The notes below the pieces were generated by a model. That model saw only the letters and a program-made list of their open reading frames with translations. It made no database searches and was not told the DNA's origin. Shown in pieces: positions 36,163 through 45,012 of a stretch of DNA of 64,000 bases. The stretch spans positions 25,512-89,511 of the forward strand of contig JAZUMF010000023.1 in the NCBI GenBank assembly GCA_045603485.1, given 5' to 3'. The position numbers and the translations under genes were made by a program. The number at the start of each line of letters is the position of its first letter. Position 1 is the stretch's first letter. Source of the DNA: RGIG5952 sp045603485. GTDB lineage: Bacteria > Verrucomicrobiota > Kiritimatiellia > RFP12 > JAAYLN01.

Positions 36163-37581
36163 TTAGTCTTCCATAAATGCGCGGTAGGCGCGGTAAGTCA
36201 TGTAAACATCAAATTTGGATGCAATCTCGCATGGCGCGTGCATATTGAGAAGCGCTGTACCCATATCGACAACATCCATTCCATAGCGGGACATAAACTT
36301 TGCGATTGTTCCGCCGCCGCCATGGTCGACCTTGCCAAGCTCGCCAATCTGCCATGCGACATTGTGCTTGGCAAAGATTGCACGAAGCTCGCCGAGGAAT
36401 TCGGCGCGTGCATCATTTGCGCCACCTTTGCCACGGCCGCCGGTGTACTTGTTGATACAGGCACCGGCATTCATAAGGGCAGTATTGCCAGGGGCATCGC
36501 TGCCTGCGTAAAGCGGATCAGCCGCGGCTGTGACATCGGCAGAAATCATGCGTGAAGCTTCAAGGATGCGGCGCACGGCGAGGTCTGAATAATCCTTGCC
36601 GAGAACGCGTGAGGCGATTTCGGCGATTGAGTTCTCAAAGAAGGTTGAGTCCATACCGGTTGCGCCGACAGAGCCAATCTCCTCCTTGTCGCACATAATA
36701 ACAACCGCGGTGCGTCCGGGAATACCGTCAAGGTCAATCAAGCCTTTAAGCCCGGCATAGGCGCATACGCGGTCGTCATGGCCGTAGCCTGCAATCATAG
36801 AGCGGTCAAAGCCAATCTCGCATGGCATGCCGGCAGGAACAATTTCAAGCTCGGCACTGGTGAAGTCCTCCTCTTCGATACCATATTCGGATTTGAGAAG
36901 AGATAGGATGTTTTCCTTAACCTTTTCCTTGGCGTCCTCATCAGATGAAGGCTCAGACCCGATCAGAAGGTCAAGGTCTTCCCCTGCAATGCCCTGAGAA
37001 AGGGTTTTCTTAGCCTGCTCCTGACCCAAGTGAGGAAGAATGTCGGTAATCATGAAGGCGGGATCGCCCGGCTTGTCGCCGACGGCAATTTCAACTGTCG
37101 TGCCGTCCTTGCGGCATACCACACCATAGAGGGCTAGGGGACGGACAACCCACTGATATGTCTTGATGCCACCGTAATAGCGAGTGTCAAAATACGCGAA
37201 GCCGCCCTTTTCAGCAAGAGGAACGGGCTTAAGGTCGATGCGCGGAGCGTCGGTATGGCCGCCGACAACATTTACACCGTCTCCAATCGGGCGGCTGCCG
37301 ATGACTGCCGCAAGGAGGGTTTTGCCGTGATAGCCACGATAAACCTTATCGCCTGGCTTAAGTGTTTTTACAGATTCGATAGGGCGGAAACCGTTTTTTT
37401 TCAAAAGAGCGATAGATTCAGAGTAGGCAAGACGCTCTGTTTTTGCCTTGCCGAGAAAATCAATGTAGCTCTTTGAGTAAGACTCCATCATGCTACGCTC
37501 GGATTTCGAAAGGTTTTTGAATCCGGGCTCGCGGATATAGCGCCCAGACAACTTCTTCTCTTCTTTTTTATCTTTCTTCAT
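36163..37581 (-). CDS. M18 family aminopeptidase
   Basis: A 472-residue dinuclear-zinc aminopeptidase of the M18/DNPEP group. Metal and catalytic segments are VVGGHTDAPR, GYGHDDRVCAYAG, CDKEEIGSVGATGM and DVTAAADPLY, with a C-terminal VDHGGGGTIAKF and NMHAPCEIASKFDV. It removes N-terminal (usually acidic) residues from peptides in the cytoplasm. It is the first gene of a six-gene minus-strand operon (peptidase, tex, DUF1538, PII-like, pfk, era). ATG 37581 is chosen (MKKDKKEE); the in-frame start at 37644 adds an unlikely 21 residues. Confidence 0.93.
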   Translation of the reverse strand: MKKDKKEEKKLSGRYIREPGFKNLSKSERSMMESYSKSYIDFLGKAKTERLAYSESIALLKKNGFRPIESVKTLKPGDKVYRGYHGKTLLAAVIGSRPIGDGVNVVGGHTDAPRIDLKPVPLAEKGGFAYFDTRYYGGIKTYQWVVRPLALYGVVCRKDGTTVEIAVGDKPGDPAFMITDILPHLGQEQAKKTLSQGIAGEDLDLLIGSEPSSDEDAKEKVKENILSLLKSEYGIEEEDFTSAELEIVPAGMPCEIGFDRSMIAGYGHDDRVCAYAGLKGLIDLDGIPGRTAVVIMCDKEEIGSVGATGMDSTFFENSIAEIASRVLGKDYSDLAVRRILEASRMISADVTAAADPLYAGSDAPGNTALMNAGACINKYTGGRGKGGANDARAEFLGELRAIFAKHNVAWQIGELGKVDHGGGGTIAKFMSRYGMDVVDMGTALLNMHAPCEIASKFDVYMTYRAYRAFMED

Positions 37582-37634
37582 AATCAGTAAAACCTCTTTA
37601 CTATGAGTCGGATGAAACTTAACCAACATAAAGT

Positions 37635-37664
37635 ATTTTACCACATACTAGGGTATGATTTCAA
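37635..37664 (-). promoter_or_regulatory. Putative promoter of the M18-tex operon
   Basis: On the minus strand TTGAAA (37664-37659), 18-base spacer, TAAAAT (37640-37635) preceded by TGG. It lies 53 bases before the chosen M18 start, leaving an ordinary leader with an AGAGG site. Confidence 0.45.
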
Positions 37665-37753
37665 AGAAAGGTGGAAATATTATGATGTAATTTTTTGTCT
37701 TTACTTTCATTTTGAAAAAGGATATTCTTTATATGTGATAACAAGGTGATATT

Positions 37754-39436
37754 ATGAACGATGAAGTAAATAATGACAGCTCGCAAGGTGCAGCTGATTT
37801 AGGCGATCTCTCAAGCTTTTTTGCTCCAAGCTGGGCAAAAGATGAAGGGGATAGTCAGGTTAAACTAGTCAGTGGAAGAGGCCGTAATTTTGAGGAAGAG
37901 CGTCCGCGCCGCAATCGTGATGGTCGTCCTCGCCGCGATGGTGACCGCCCACGCCGTGACGACCGTCCCCGTGACGGAGAGCGTCCGCGCCGTGACGACA
38001 ACCGTCAACGCCGTGACGGCGATCGTTCTCGTCCCCGTCGCGACGAGCGCCTGGTCCGCGAAGCGCCGTTGGCACTTTCCGTTCGTTTCTTGCCTGAAGG
38101 TAAGTCACTTGAGGTTATCATCCGCAGAATCGTCACCTCGCATAAGGCATATCCTTTCAGAGATATTGTCCGTCTCTTTCAAAAGGACGACGCAAGCCTT
38201 TCAGTACGCATCGAGGCTGATCGCTCAGCCGACCCCGCCGCAAAGGTCTATCAGTGCCGTGCTTGCGGAATGCCCGCACTTACCGAGGCTGAGGCCATTG
38301 AGCATATCTTCTCAACTCACCTTGCAGATTACTTTGATATTGAGACGGTTGAGTGCGAAGCCCCAACCGGTAATTTCCCTTGTGTAGCCCGTTGCGGTTT
38401 GACAGGCGAGCTCTTAGGGCCCCCAAATCACCACAGCTACTCACGCAAGATCGCTGAAATGCTCCAGGATCGCTTCCCCGGTATGTCTCGCGATGAATAT
38501 TGCCGCAAGATAGAAATGGTTCGCGACCCGGAAGCCGTTGAAGAGTGGCGCAATGCCGCAAAAATGCAGACGAAATACTTCCGCAAGATAGAAGAAGTTG
38601 AGCCGGCTAAAGATGCAGAGCCCGCTAGTGCAGACGGCGAGGGTGCAGAAGCCAGCGAAGAAGCCGCAGCAGAGGCACCGGTTCGCGTAGGTATGTTACG
38701 CGCCGATGCCGAGGCACTCTTCCGCGCAGAAATCCTTCCCGAGCTTCTGGTTGCGGCTCCTCATGTTGTTTGTTCTGCGGCTATTCTCAAGAATATGCCA
38801 AATCGTCGCTTGGCCGCCTATCTTAACCGAGAGTTTAATCATGACGATGTCTTGCGCTCACAGGGAACATTGTCAAAGGCGCTCCATGCGGCATTCCATC
38901 ATCGCAAGCTCCACTTCTTCCATGCCAACGATGACCATGGGCAAGAGTTTGTTATCGCAACGGCACCAGTCGTCTTTGATACAGAAAATGTCACTGACGA
39001 GATCCGCACGATTGTTAATTTCGTGACAGAAAATCCATCCTGCACCGAGAAGGCCCTTCTTGACGCAGTTGTCCCTGATGGCAATGAAGAAGCCGTAAAG
39101 CGCGTTATGTCAAGCATCCGCTGGCTTGTTGAAAAGGGACATCTCGTTGAATATTTCAATAACCTCTATTCAATTGCGGCGCCGCATCCAATATACCGCT
39201 TGACTCCCAAAAAAGAGCGCAAGCCAAAGGATAAACCCACAGATGAAAATTCGGCACCATCGGCCGATGCGGAGACTCCCGCTGGTGATGATGCGGCTCA
39301 GGCTCCCAAGGCTGAAGACGCTCCTGTAGTTGAAGAATCTGTCGTCGCAGAGGCTGCGCCAACAGAGGAGGCTTCGGCAGAAGAGCCTGTCGCTACAGAA
39401 GAAGCTTCAACAACTGAAGAGACCTCTCAGCAATAA
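37754..39436 (+). CDS. Arg/Asp-repeat protein with C2H2-like zinc finger and winged helix
   Basis: A 560-residue protein I do not recognise by name. Residues 49-100 are a low-complexity RPRRD/DGDR repeat. Residues 168-189 form a C2H2-type finger (C168-x2-C171-x12-H184-x4-H189), followed by CVARCGLTGELLGPPNHHSY at 210-229. About 405-470 looks like a winged helix (IVNFVTENPSCTEKALLDAV ... LVEKGHLVEY). The last 70 residues are Glu/Ala/Pro-rich. This is a nucleic-acid-binding protein by composition, perhaps ribosome- or RNA-associated (inference). It is divergent from the M18-tex operon, begins after an AAGGTG site, and ends at a perfect terminator. Similar hypothetical proteins occur in PVC bacteria as far as I recall. 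Confidence 0.8.
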   Translation: MNDEVNNDSSQGAADLGDLSSFFAPSWAKDEGDSQVKLVSGRGRNFEEERPRRNRDGRPRRDGDRPRRDDRPRDGERPRRDDNRQRRDGDRSRPRRDERLVREAPLALSVRFLPEGKSLEVIIRRIVTSHKAYPFRDIVRLFQKDDASLSVRIEADRSADPAAKVYQCRACGMPALTEAEAIEHIFSTHLADYFDIETVECEAPTGNFPCVARCGLTGELLGPPNHHSYSRKIAEMLQDRFPGMSRDEYCRKIEMVRDPEAVEEWRNAAKMQTKYFRKIEEVEPAKDAEPASADGEGAEASEEAAAEAPVRVGMLRADAEALFRAEILPELLVAAPHVVCSAAILKNMPNRRLAAYLNREFNHDDVLRSQGTLSKALHAAFHHRKLHFFHANDDHGQEFVIATAPVVFDTENVTDEIRTIVNFVTENPSCTEKALLDAVVPDGNEEAVKRVMSSIRWLVEKGHLVEYFNNLYSIAAPHPIYRLTPKKERKPKDKPTDENSAPSADAETPAGDDAAQAPKAEDAPVVEESVVAEAAPTEEASAEEPVATEEASTTEETSQQ

Positions 39437-39461
39437 TTCGATTATCATCTTGGTTGTCATC

Positions 39462-39491
39462 AAAGGGTCAGATATATCTGACCCTTTTTTT
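39462..39491 (+). terminator. Rho-independent terminator
   Basis: A perfect 26-base palindrome at 39462-39487 (arms AAAGGGTCAGATA and TATCTGACCCTTT) runs into T8. It ends the Arg/Asp-repeat protein transcript 26 bases after the stop. Confidence 0.9.
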
Positions 39492-39590
39492 GTAAGTCAA
39501 CGGCCGGCCTATCATCTTACTTGGCACATATTTGAAAGGCCAGAATCGTTAGTCTATTAAAAAGAATAGGCGACAGTAGTCAGCAGAAAC

Positions 39591-39623
39591 AAAAATCCCC
39601 GTCCTGACAGGGCGGGGATTTTT
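39591..39623. terminator. Bidirectional terminator between the repeat-protein gene and metK
   Basis: AAAAATCCCCG (39591-39601) pairs with CGGGGATTTTT (39613-39623) with further CCT/AGG pairing in the loop. On the minus strand it ends metK 20 bases after its stop; the symmetrical T-run lets it act on both strands. Confidence 0.9.
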
Positions 39624-39643
39624 GCCGTTTATTTGAAGTTGTC

Positions 39644-40825
39644 TTACTTTGCGGCCTCGCGAAGCGCGTCAATTCGATCTGTGCGTTCCCAGGGGAATTC
39701 GTCACGACCAAAGTGACCGAATGAGGCAGTCATCTGATAATTCCAACCCTCGGGTTTGAGTAGCCCCAAGTCCTTGACCATCATACCTGGGCGGAAGTCA
39801 AATATATCGCCGTTGAGGAGAATATCAGCGATTCGTTCCTCCGGGATTTTACTTGTGCCGTATGTGGAAACATTTATGCTCATCGGGGCAGCTACGCCGA
39901 TTGCGTAGGCTACCTGAATTTCGCATTTCTCCGCAAGACCTGAGGCAACGATATTCTTTGCGGCATAACGGCAGTAGTATGCTGCGGTACGGTCGACCTT
40001 TGAAGGATCCTTGCCTGAAAATGCTCCGCCGCCATGCGAACCGACGCCGCCGTAGGTGTCAACGATAATCTTACGGCCGGTAACGCCGGAGTCTCCGCAA
40101 GGGCCACCAATAACAAAGCGCCCGGTTGGGTTTATGTGAAAACGGGTATCGTTGGTGAGGAGATCTGTGCCTGCGAGAACCTGACGCGCCACAGCCTCAA
40201 TATCCTTGCGGATGCGCTCAATCGGAATATCTTCGGTTTGATGAGATATTACAACATCGGTAATTGCAAGTGGGCGACCCTTATCGTATAAAATACTTAC
40301 CTGAGCCTTTGAATCGGGGCGCAGATATGAGAAGTCAGATGAATTTCTGCGTAGAGAAGAGAATTTTTGGAGCAGTTTACGGGAGTAGAGAAGGGCGGCA
40401 GGCATAAGCTCAGGGGTTACATTTGTGGCATAGCCAAACATCATACCCTGATCACCGGCGCCTTGCTCCTCAGCAGAACCGCGTGATACACCCATATTGA
40501 TATCTTGAGATTGCTCATGAAGATAATTGAGGTATTTGAAGGTGTCGTAGCTAAAGCCCTCTTCGGGTCTGTCATAGCCGATTTCTGCGACAACCTTACG
40601 CGCAATCTCCTCATATGGGATTTTTGCATTTTCAGCTATCGTTATTTCTCCGACATTCATAAGAACGCCGCTGCCCACAGCTGTTTCACATGCGACATGA
40701 GAGGATGGATCGGCACTGATGCAGGCATCAAGGATTGCGTCTGAAACTTGGTCTGCAACTTTATCAGGATGCCCTTCGGAAACAAATTCCGAAGTGAAAA
40801 CATGTCTTGAAAGAAGTTTACTCAT
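39644..40825 (-). CDS. metK: S-adenosylmethionine synthetase
   Basis: A 393-residue MetK. Motifs: FTSEFVSEGHPDKVADQ at the N terminus, GAGDQGMMFGYA in the middle and GGGAFSGKDPSKVDRTAAY near residue 265. It makes S-adenosylmethionine from methionine and ATP with Mg and K. Length is typical. It lies 100 bases after tRNA-Leu on the same strand; the intervening DNA holds a large hairpin followed by a T-run (40843-40912) that could end the tRNA transcript or attenuate metK. No Shine-Dalgarno sequence is obvious. No consensus SAM riboswitch of the common classes is recognised. Confidence 0.97.
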   Translation of the reverse strand: MSKLLSRHVFTSEFVSEGHPDKVADQVSDAILDACISADPSSHVACETAVGSGVLMNVGEITIAENAKIPYEEIARKVVAEIGYDRPEEGFSYDTFKYLNYLHEQSQDINMGVSRGSAEEQGAGDQGMMFGYATNVTPELMPAALLYSRKLLQKFSSLRRNSSDFSYLRPDSKAQVSILYDKGRPLAITDVVISHQTEDIPIERIRKDIEAVARQVLAGTDLLTNDTRFHINPTGRFVIGGPCGDSGVTGRKIIVDTYGGVGSHGGGAFSGKDPSKVDRTAAYYCRYAAKNIVASGLAEKCEIQVAYAIGVAAPMSINVSTYGTSKIPEERIADILLNGDIFDFRPGMMVKDLGLLKPEGWNYQMTASFGHFGRDEFPWERTDRIDALREAAK

Positions 40826-40842
40826 AACAATAACGCTACCTT

Positions 40843-40912
40843 AAAAAAATATGCGGCAACCACACAATAACCATCCCGCCTTAGCGCAACAGCAAATCTG
40901 TGTGACAACCGC
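40843..40912 (-). terminator. Large hairpin with T-run between tRNA-Leu and metK
   Basis: On the plus strand GCGG-CAAC-CACACA (40853-40866) pairs with TGTGTG-ACAA-CCGC (40899-40912). On the minus strand the stem is followed by a T7 run (40849-40843). It could terminate tRNA-Leu or be a metK leader attenuator. The 32-base loop may carry more structure. Confidence 0.5.
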
Positions 40913-40925
40913 AACTGTCAAACGA

Positions 40926-41011
40926 TGGTGCCGGGAGAGGGAGTCGAACCCTCATGCCATTGCTGGCGGCAGATTTTGAGTCTGCTGCGTCTGCCATTTC
41001 GCCACCCCGGC
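40926..41011 (-). tRNA. tRNA-Leu (CAA)
   Basis: The minus strand folds as an 86-base tRNA including the encoded CCA. The acceptor arm is GCCGGGG paired with TCCCGGC (one G-T pair), and the T loop is GGTTCGACTCC. The anticodon stem GCAGA/TCTGC closes the loop CTCAAAA with anticodon CAA. The long variable arm of class II (GCCGCCAGCAATGGCATGAG region) is consistent with leucine. Confidence 0.95.
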
Positions 41012-41081
41012 TAAAACACATCTATATTATACCAAAAAATCGAAGTAATAGCAAATCATATCGCATTATTTTTTTTGGAGC

Positions 41082-41132
41082 ATTGCAATTAAGATTTATT
41101 GGGCTTTATATGTTTTTTTATATTGCAATTAA
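41082..41132 (+). promoter_or_regulatory. Two ATTGCAATTAA sites upstream of adhE
   Basis: ATTGCAATTAA occurs at 41082-41092 and 41122-41132, 40 bases apart (about four DNA turns). Each contains the palindrome ATTGCAAT. They lie 36 to 86 bases before the adhE -35 box and could bind a regulator; they do not match the Rex consensus. Confidence 0.35.
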
Positions 41133-41167
41133 ACAGGTTTTTGAATTAGATATTTTTGAATCAATAC

Positions 41168-41196
41168 TTGCGTATCGATATATAAAGTGCTATAAT
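41168..41196 (+). promoter_or_regulatory. Sigma-70-type promoter of adhE
   Basis: TTGCGT (41168-41173), 17-base spacer, TATAAT (41191-41196) preceded by TGC (extended -10). It leaves a leader of roughly 28 bases before the AAGAAAGAG ribosome site and the ATG at 41231. Confidence 0.7.
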
Positions 41197-41230
41197 TTTT
41201 CTATCAAGGTTATTAACCAAAAAGAAAGAG

Positions 41231-43849
41231 ATGAATGCAATGGATAAAGCAACAACCGACGATGGACTAGCGGAACTTCAAGAGATTATTATGCGCGTAA
41301 AAAACGCGCAAAGTAAGTTTGCTTCATACTCTCAAGAACAAGTAGATTCAATTTTCAAAGCCGCAGCTATTGCGGCAAATCGTGCCAGAATTCCACTTGC
41401 CAAAATGGCTGTAGAAGAAACTGGAATGGGAGTTGTGGAAGATAAAATCATAAAAAACCACTACGCCTCAGAATATATTTACAACACCTTCAAGGATGTT
41501 AAAACTTGCGGTGTGATTGATGCCGATGAGGCGGCAGGCATTGAGAAGATTGCAGAGCCGGTAGGTGTCATAGCGGCAGTTATTCCTACCACAAATCCCA
41601 CATCAACGGCAATCTTCAAAACACTGATAGCCCTAAAGACGAGAAACGGTGTCATTATAAGCCCACATCCTCGCGCTAAGAAATCTACAATTGCAGCGGC
41701 GAAGGTTGTTCTTGATGCCGCGGTAAAAGCAGGAGCTCCCGAAGGCATAATAGATTGGATTGATACACCCTCGCTGCCCAAAACAACTCTTCTTATGAAA
41801 GAGAGTGATTTGATTCTGGCAACAGGCGGTCCAGGAATGGTAAAATCGGCGTATAGCTCTGGTACTCCTGCACTGGGAGTCGGGGCAGGCAATACCCCGG
41901 CAATAATAGATAAATCGGCAAATTTAGCATTGGCGGTAAGCTCAATTATTCACTCTAAGACCTTCGACAACGGAATGATTTGCGCATCGGAGCAGAGTGT
42001 AATTGTTCATGATTCGGTATATGACGAAGTCAAAGCTCTTTTTACCAAGATAGGGTGTCATATCTTGTCTGACGACGAGCTTGAAAAACTTCGCAAAACC
42101 ATATTGTTCAATGGCTCGCTAAATGCCAAAATCGTTGGCCAGCGCGCCGTAACCATCGCCAAACTGGCAGATTTCACAGTTGACGACAGCGTCAAAGTCT
42201 TAATTGGAGAAGTCTCAAGCGTTGAGCCCAGTGAAGAGCTCGCGCATGAAAAGCTATCTCCCGTTTTGGCAATGTATAGAGCCAAAGATATCGAAGACGC
42301 CTTTAGCAAAGCCGAAAGGCTCGTCAAGGACGGAGGATATGGTCATACCAGCTCCATATATCTCAATGAAAACCTCGAGCCAGAAATTGTAAAAAACTTT
42401 TCGGCAAGAATGAAAACATGCCGTATTTTGGTAAATACGCCAAGTTCACAAGGTGGCATTGGCGATATTTACAACTTTGCGCTACCTCCGTCACTTACAC
42501 TCGGATGTGGAACATGGGGCGGAAATTCGGTGTCGGAAAATGTCGGTGTAAAACATTTGATAAATATCAAAACAGTTGCAGTTAGGAGAGAAAATATGCT
42601 TTGGTTCCGTGCGCCGTCAAAGGTATATCACAAAAAGGGTTCGCTGGCTGTCGCTCTTAGAGAGTTGAGCGAAGAAATGGGGCGGAAGCGTGCCTTCATT
42701 GTAACGGATAACTTCCTTTACGCAAACGGCTATACTAAGGCGATAGAAGCATCCTTAACGAAGCAAGGCATAGTTTTCACAACCTTTTTTGATGTGTCGC
42801 CCGATCCTACATTGGCTTGTGCCAGAGAAGGCGCCCGTCAGATGGCAAGCTTTAATCCCGATGTGATAATTGCCGTCGGCGGTGGCAGCGCTATGGATGC
42901 GGCAAAAATCATGTGGGTGCTCTATGAGCATCCCGAGGCGGATTTTGCAGATATGGCTATGCGATTTATGGATATTCGCAAACGCGTCTATAAGTTTCCT
43001 AAGATGGGAATCAAAGCCGCGTTGGTATGCGTCCCAACATCTGCAGGAACAGGTTCTGAGGTTACGCCCTTTGCAGTGATAACCGATGAGAGTACAGGTC
43101 TGAAATATCCTCTTGCCGATTATGAATTGATGCCGACTATGGCAATTATAGATGCGGATATGCAGATACTGGCTCCTCCTGGGCTTACCAGCGCGTCTGG
43201 TGTAGATGCCATATCTCATGCACTTGAGGCATACGCTTCAATGCTTGCAACAGAATATACGGATAGTCTCGCCATCGGTGCTCTAAAGATTATTTTTGAG
43301 TATCTGCCAAAGTGCTATGACGCAGCGGTTGAAAAGCGCGTAGATCCAGTTTCTCGCGAAAAGATGGCAAATGCCGCGACAATGGCAGGCATGGCATTTG
43401 CAAATGCCTTTTTAGGTGTTATGCACTCAATGGCGCATAAACTAGGCTCCTTCCATCACATTCCGCACGGCATAGCCAACGCCCTAATGATGGAAGAAGT
43501 CCTACGCTTTAACGCAAACCCCATCCCGAGAAAAATGGGCACATTCCCGCAGTATGACCATCCTCATACACTCGAGCGTTATCTTGAGATAGCAAGTGCT
43601 CTAGGGATAGATGGGAATTCCAAGGAAGAACAGTTTGAGAATTTCCTAAAAGCGTTAAGAGAGCTAAAGGCCAAAGTAGGAATCAAACCATCCATTCGCG
43701 ATTATGTTCCTGATGAATCGGATTTTCTTGCTCGACTTGATGATATGACAGAGCAAGCCTTTGACGACCAGTGTACTGGCGCCAATCCCCGTTATCCATT
43801 GATGGAAGAGATAAAGGAAATGTATTTACACGCCTACTATCAATCGTGA
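41231..43849 (+). CDS. adhE: Bifunctional acetaldehyde-CoA/alcohol dehydrogenase AdhE
   Basis: An 872-residue fusion. The N-terminal CoA-dependent aldehyde dehydrogenase (about 1-440) has catalytic Cys251 in FDNGMICASEQ and the NAD site VGAGNTPA. The C-terminal iron-dependent alcohol dehydrogenase (about 455-872) has GGGSAMDAAK, the iron-ligand segments MHSMAHKLGSFHHIPHG and DHPHTLERY. It reduces acetyl-CoA to ethanol, regenerating NAD in fermentation, and usually forms spirosomes. Either ATG 41231 or 41240 could start it; 41231 is used because of the purine-rich site just upstream. Strong dedicated promoter. A monocistronic unit is likely, with a gene-free repeat region behind it. Confidence 0.97.
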   Translation: MNAMDKATTDDGLAELQEIIMRVKNAQSKFASYSQEQVDSIFKAAAIAANRARIPLAKMAVEETGMGVVEDKIIKNHYASEYIYNTFKDVKTCGVIDADEAAGIEKIAEPVGVIAAVIPTTNPTSTAIFKTLIALKTRNGVIISPHPRAKKSTIAAAKVVLDAAVKAGAPEGIIDWIDTPSLPKTTLLMKESDLILATGGPGMVKSAYSSGTPALGVGAGNTPAIIDKSANLALAVSSIIHSKTFDNGMICASEQSVIVHDSVYDEVKALFTKIGCHILSDDELEKLRKTILFNGSLNAKIVGQRAVTIAKLADFTVDDSVKVLIGEVSSVEPSEELAHEKLSPVLAMYRAKDIEDAFSKAERLVKDGGYGHTSSIYLNENLEPEIVKNFSARMKTCRILVNTPSSQGGIGDIYNFALPPSLTLGCGTWGGNSVSENVGVKHLINIKTVAVRRENMLWFRAPSKVYHKKGSLAVALRELSEEMGRKRAFIVTDNFLYANGYTKAIEASLTKQGIVFTTFFDVSPDPTLACAREGARQMASFNPDVIIAVGGGSAMDAAKIMWVLYEHPEADFADMAMRFMDIRKRVYKFPKMGIKAALVCVPTSAGTGSEVTPFAVITDESTGLKYPLADYELMPTMAIIDADMQILAPPGLTSASGVDAISHALEAYASMLATEYTDSLAIGALKIIFEYLPKCYDAAVEKRVDPVSREKMANAATMAGMAFANAFLGVMHSMAHKLGSFHHIPHGIANALMMEEVLRFNANPIPRKMGTFPQYDHPHTLERYLEIASALGIDGNSKEEQFENFLKALRELKAKVGIKPSIRDYVPDESDFLARLDDMTEQAFDDQCTGANPRYPLMEEIKEMYLHAYYQS

Positions 43850-43958
43850 TAATTAGCCCCTAAAAAGTTAAGAGGCGAAAGTTAACAGGTAGTGCGTTAT
43901 TGTGCGCCTTCGGCGCAGTACACGAAAATTGAGTTAGTGTTGAATCGCCAACGCAATC

Positions 43959-44016
43959 GAAGCGTCGCTACACGCCCCCTGAGGCTCCGCCTCGGTGGTG
44001 CGCATAGCGACGCTTC
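43959..44016. repeat. GC-rich palindromic element behind adhE
   Basis: GAAGCGTCGCTA (43959-43970) is perfectly complementary to TAGCGACGCTTC (44005-44016). Inside it GAGGC/GCCTC forms a second short stem (43981-43993). No T-run follows. Confidence 0.6.
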
Positions 44017-44990
44017 ACCCTTATGGGGTTCGTGAAGTGGTAAGGCCTGTCCTCAGAAAAGTTAGGTAATAGGTAATAGGTAATAGGTAATAATGAAGAA
44101 TGAATAATTTTTGTAGTTTTTAGGTTAAGTTTTTTGTGCCTTTTGCGAAGTACACAAAAAGGAGAACTTTTGCAATTTAATGACGGATAAGTTAAAAATT
44201 CGCCCGCGGAGAACGCAGAGAAAATTGTGAGATTTTGTTCCGCACAATAATCTCATTTTGTGTATGTTGAAAAGTTAAAATGTTTGTTATTAGGATATTG
44301 TGAAGGGAATCGAAAAGGCCTGTCCCCTTAAAAAGGTTTCCCGCAAAAAACGCAGAGGAAATGCAGCTTGGTTCTTAAAGGTTATTAGGTGGCAAGTTTG
44401 ACAGTAAAAACAGTTTGCGAGTTTTACAGTTTTAATTGGAAAGGCCTGTCCCCAGAAAAGTTAGTAAATAGGTAATAGGTAATAGGTAATAATGAATAAT
44501 TTTTGTAGTTTTTAGGTTAAGTTTTTTGTGCCCTTTGCGAAGTACACAAAAAGGAGAACTTTTGCAATTTAATGACGGATAAGTTAAAAATTCTCCCGCG
44601 GAGAGCGCAGAGAAAATTGTGAGATTTTGTTCCGCACCGTAATCTCATTTTGTGTATGTTGAAAAGTTAAAATGTTTGTTATTAGGATATTGTGAAGGGA
44701 AACCTAAAATGAAAGTTTTAACGCAGAGTCACAGAGCCGCAAAGACGCAGAGATTTTTTAAAGTCGTAGTTAAAATTTTTCCCGCGGAGAACGCAGAGAA
44801 AATTGTGAGATTTTGTTCCGCACCGTAATCTCATTTTATGTGTGTTGAAAAGTTAAAATGTTTGTTATTAGGATATTGCGAAGGGAAACGAAAAGAACTG
44901 TCCCCTAAAATGAAAGTTTTACCGCAAAGAACGCAGAGATTTTGTGATACCGACTATTTGTTGTGTTAGTATAGTGAGGTTTTATTGTTG

Positions 44991-45012
44991 TGTCAAGTGT
45001 AATAGTCTGGCT
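44991..45012 (+). repeat. Diverged REP-like element, copy 4
   Basis: TGTCAAGTGTAATAGTCTGG followed by CT: the last three bases differ from the perfect copies near the RAYT gene, so the inverted end is lost. The preceding TAGTATAGTGAGG tract matches that before copy 5. Confidence 0.65.

Noticed and set aside
40826..40925. Known SAM riboswitch before metK
   Set aside because: No SAM-I, SAM-II, SAM-III or SAH consensus core could be recognised by eye; only a hairpin with a T-run is supported.
41041..41230. Rex operator before adhE
   Set aside because: No match to the TTGTGAA-N4-TTCACAA pattern; only the ATTGCAAT pairs are seen.
44064..44490. AGGTAAT arrays as a CRISPR array
   Set aside because: Units are 7 bases with no spacers and no cas genes are nearby.
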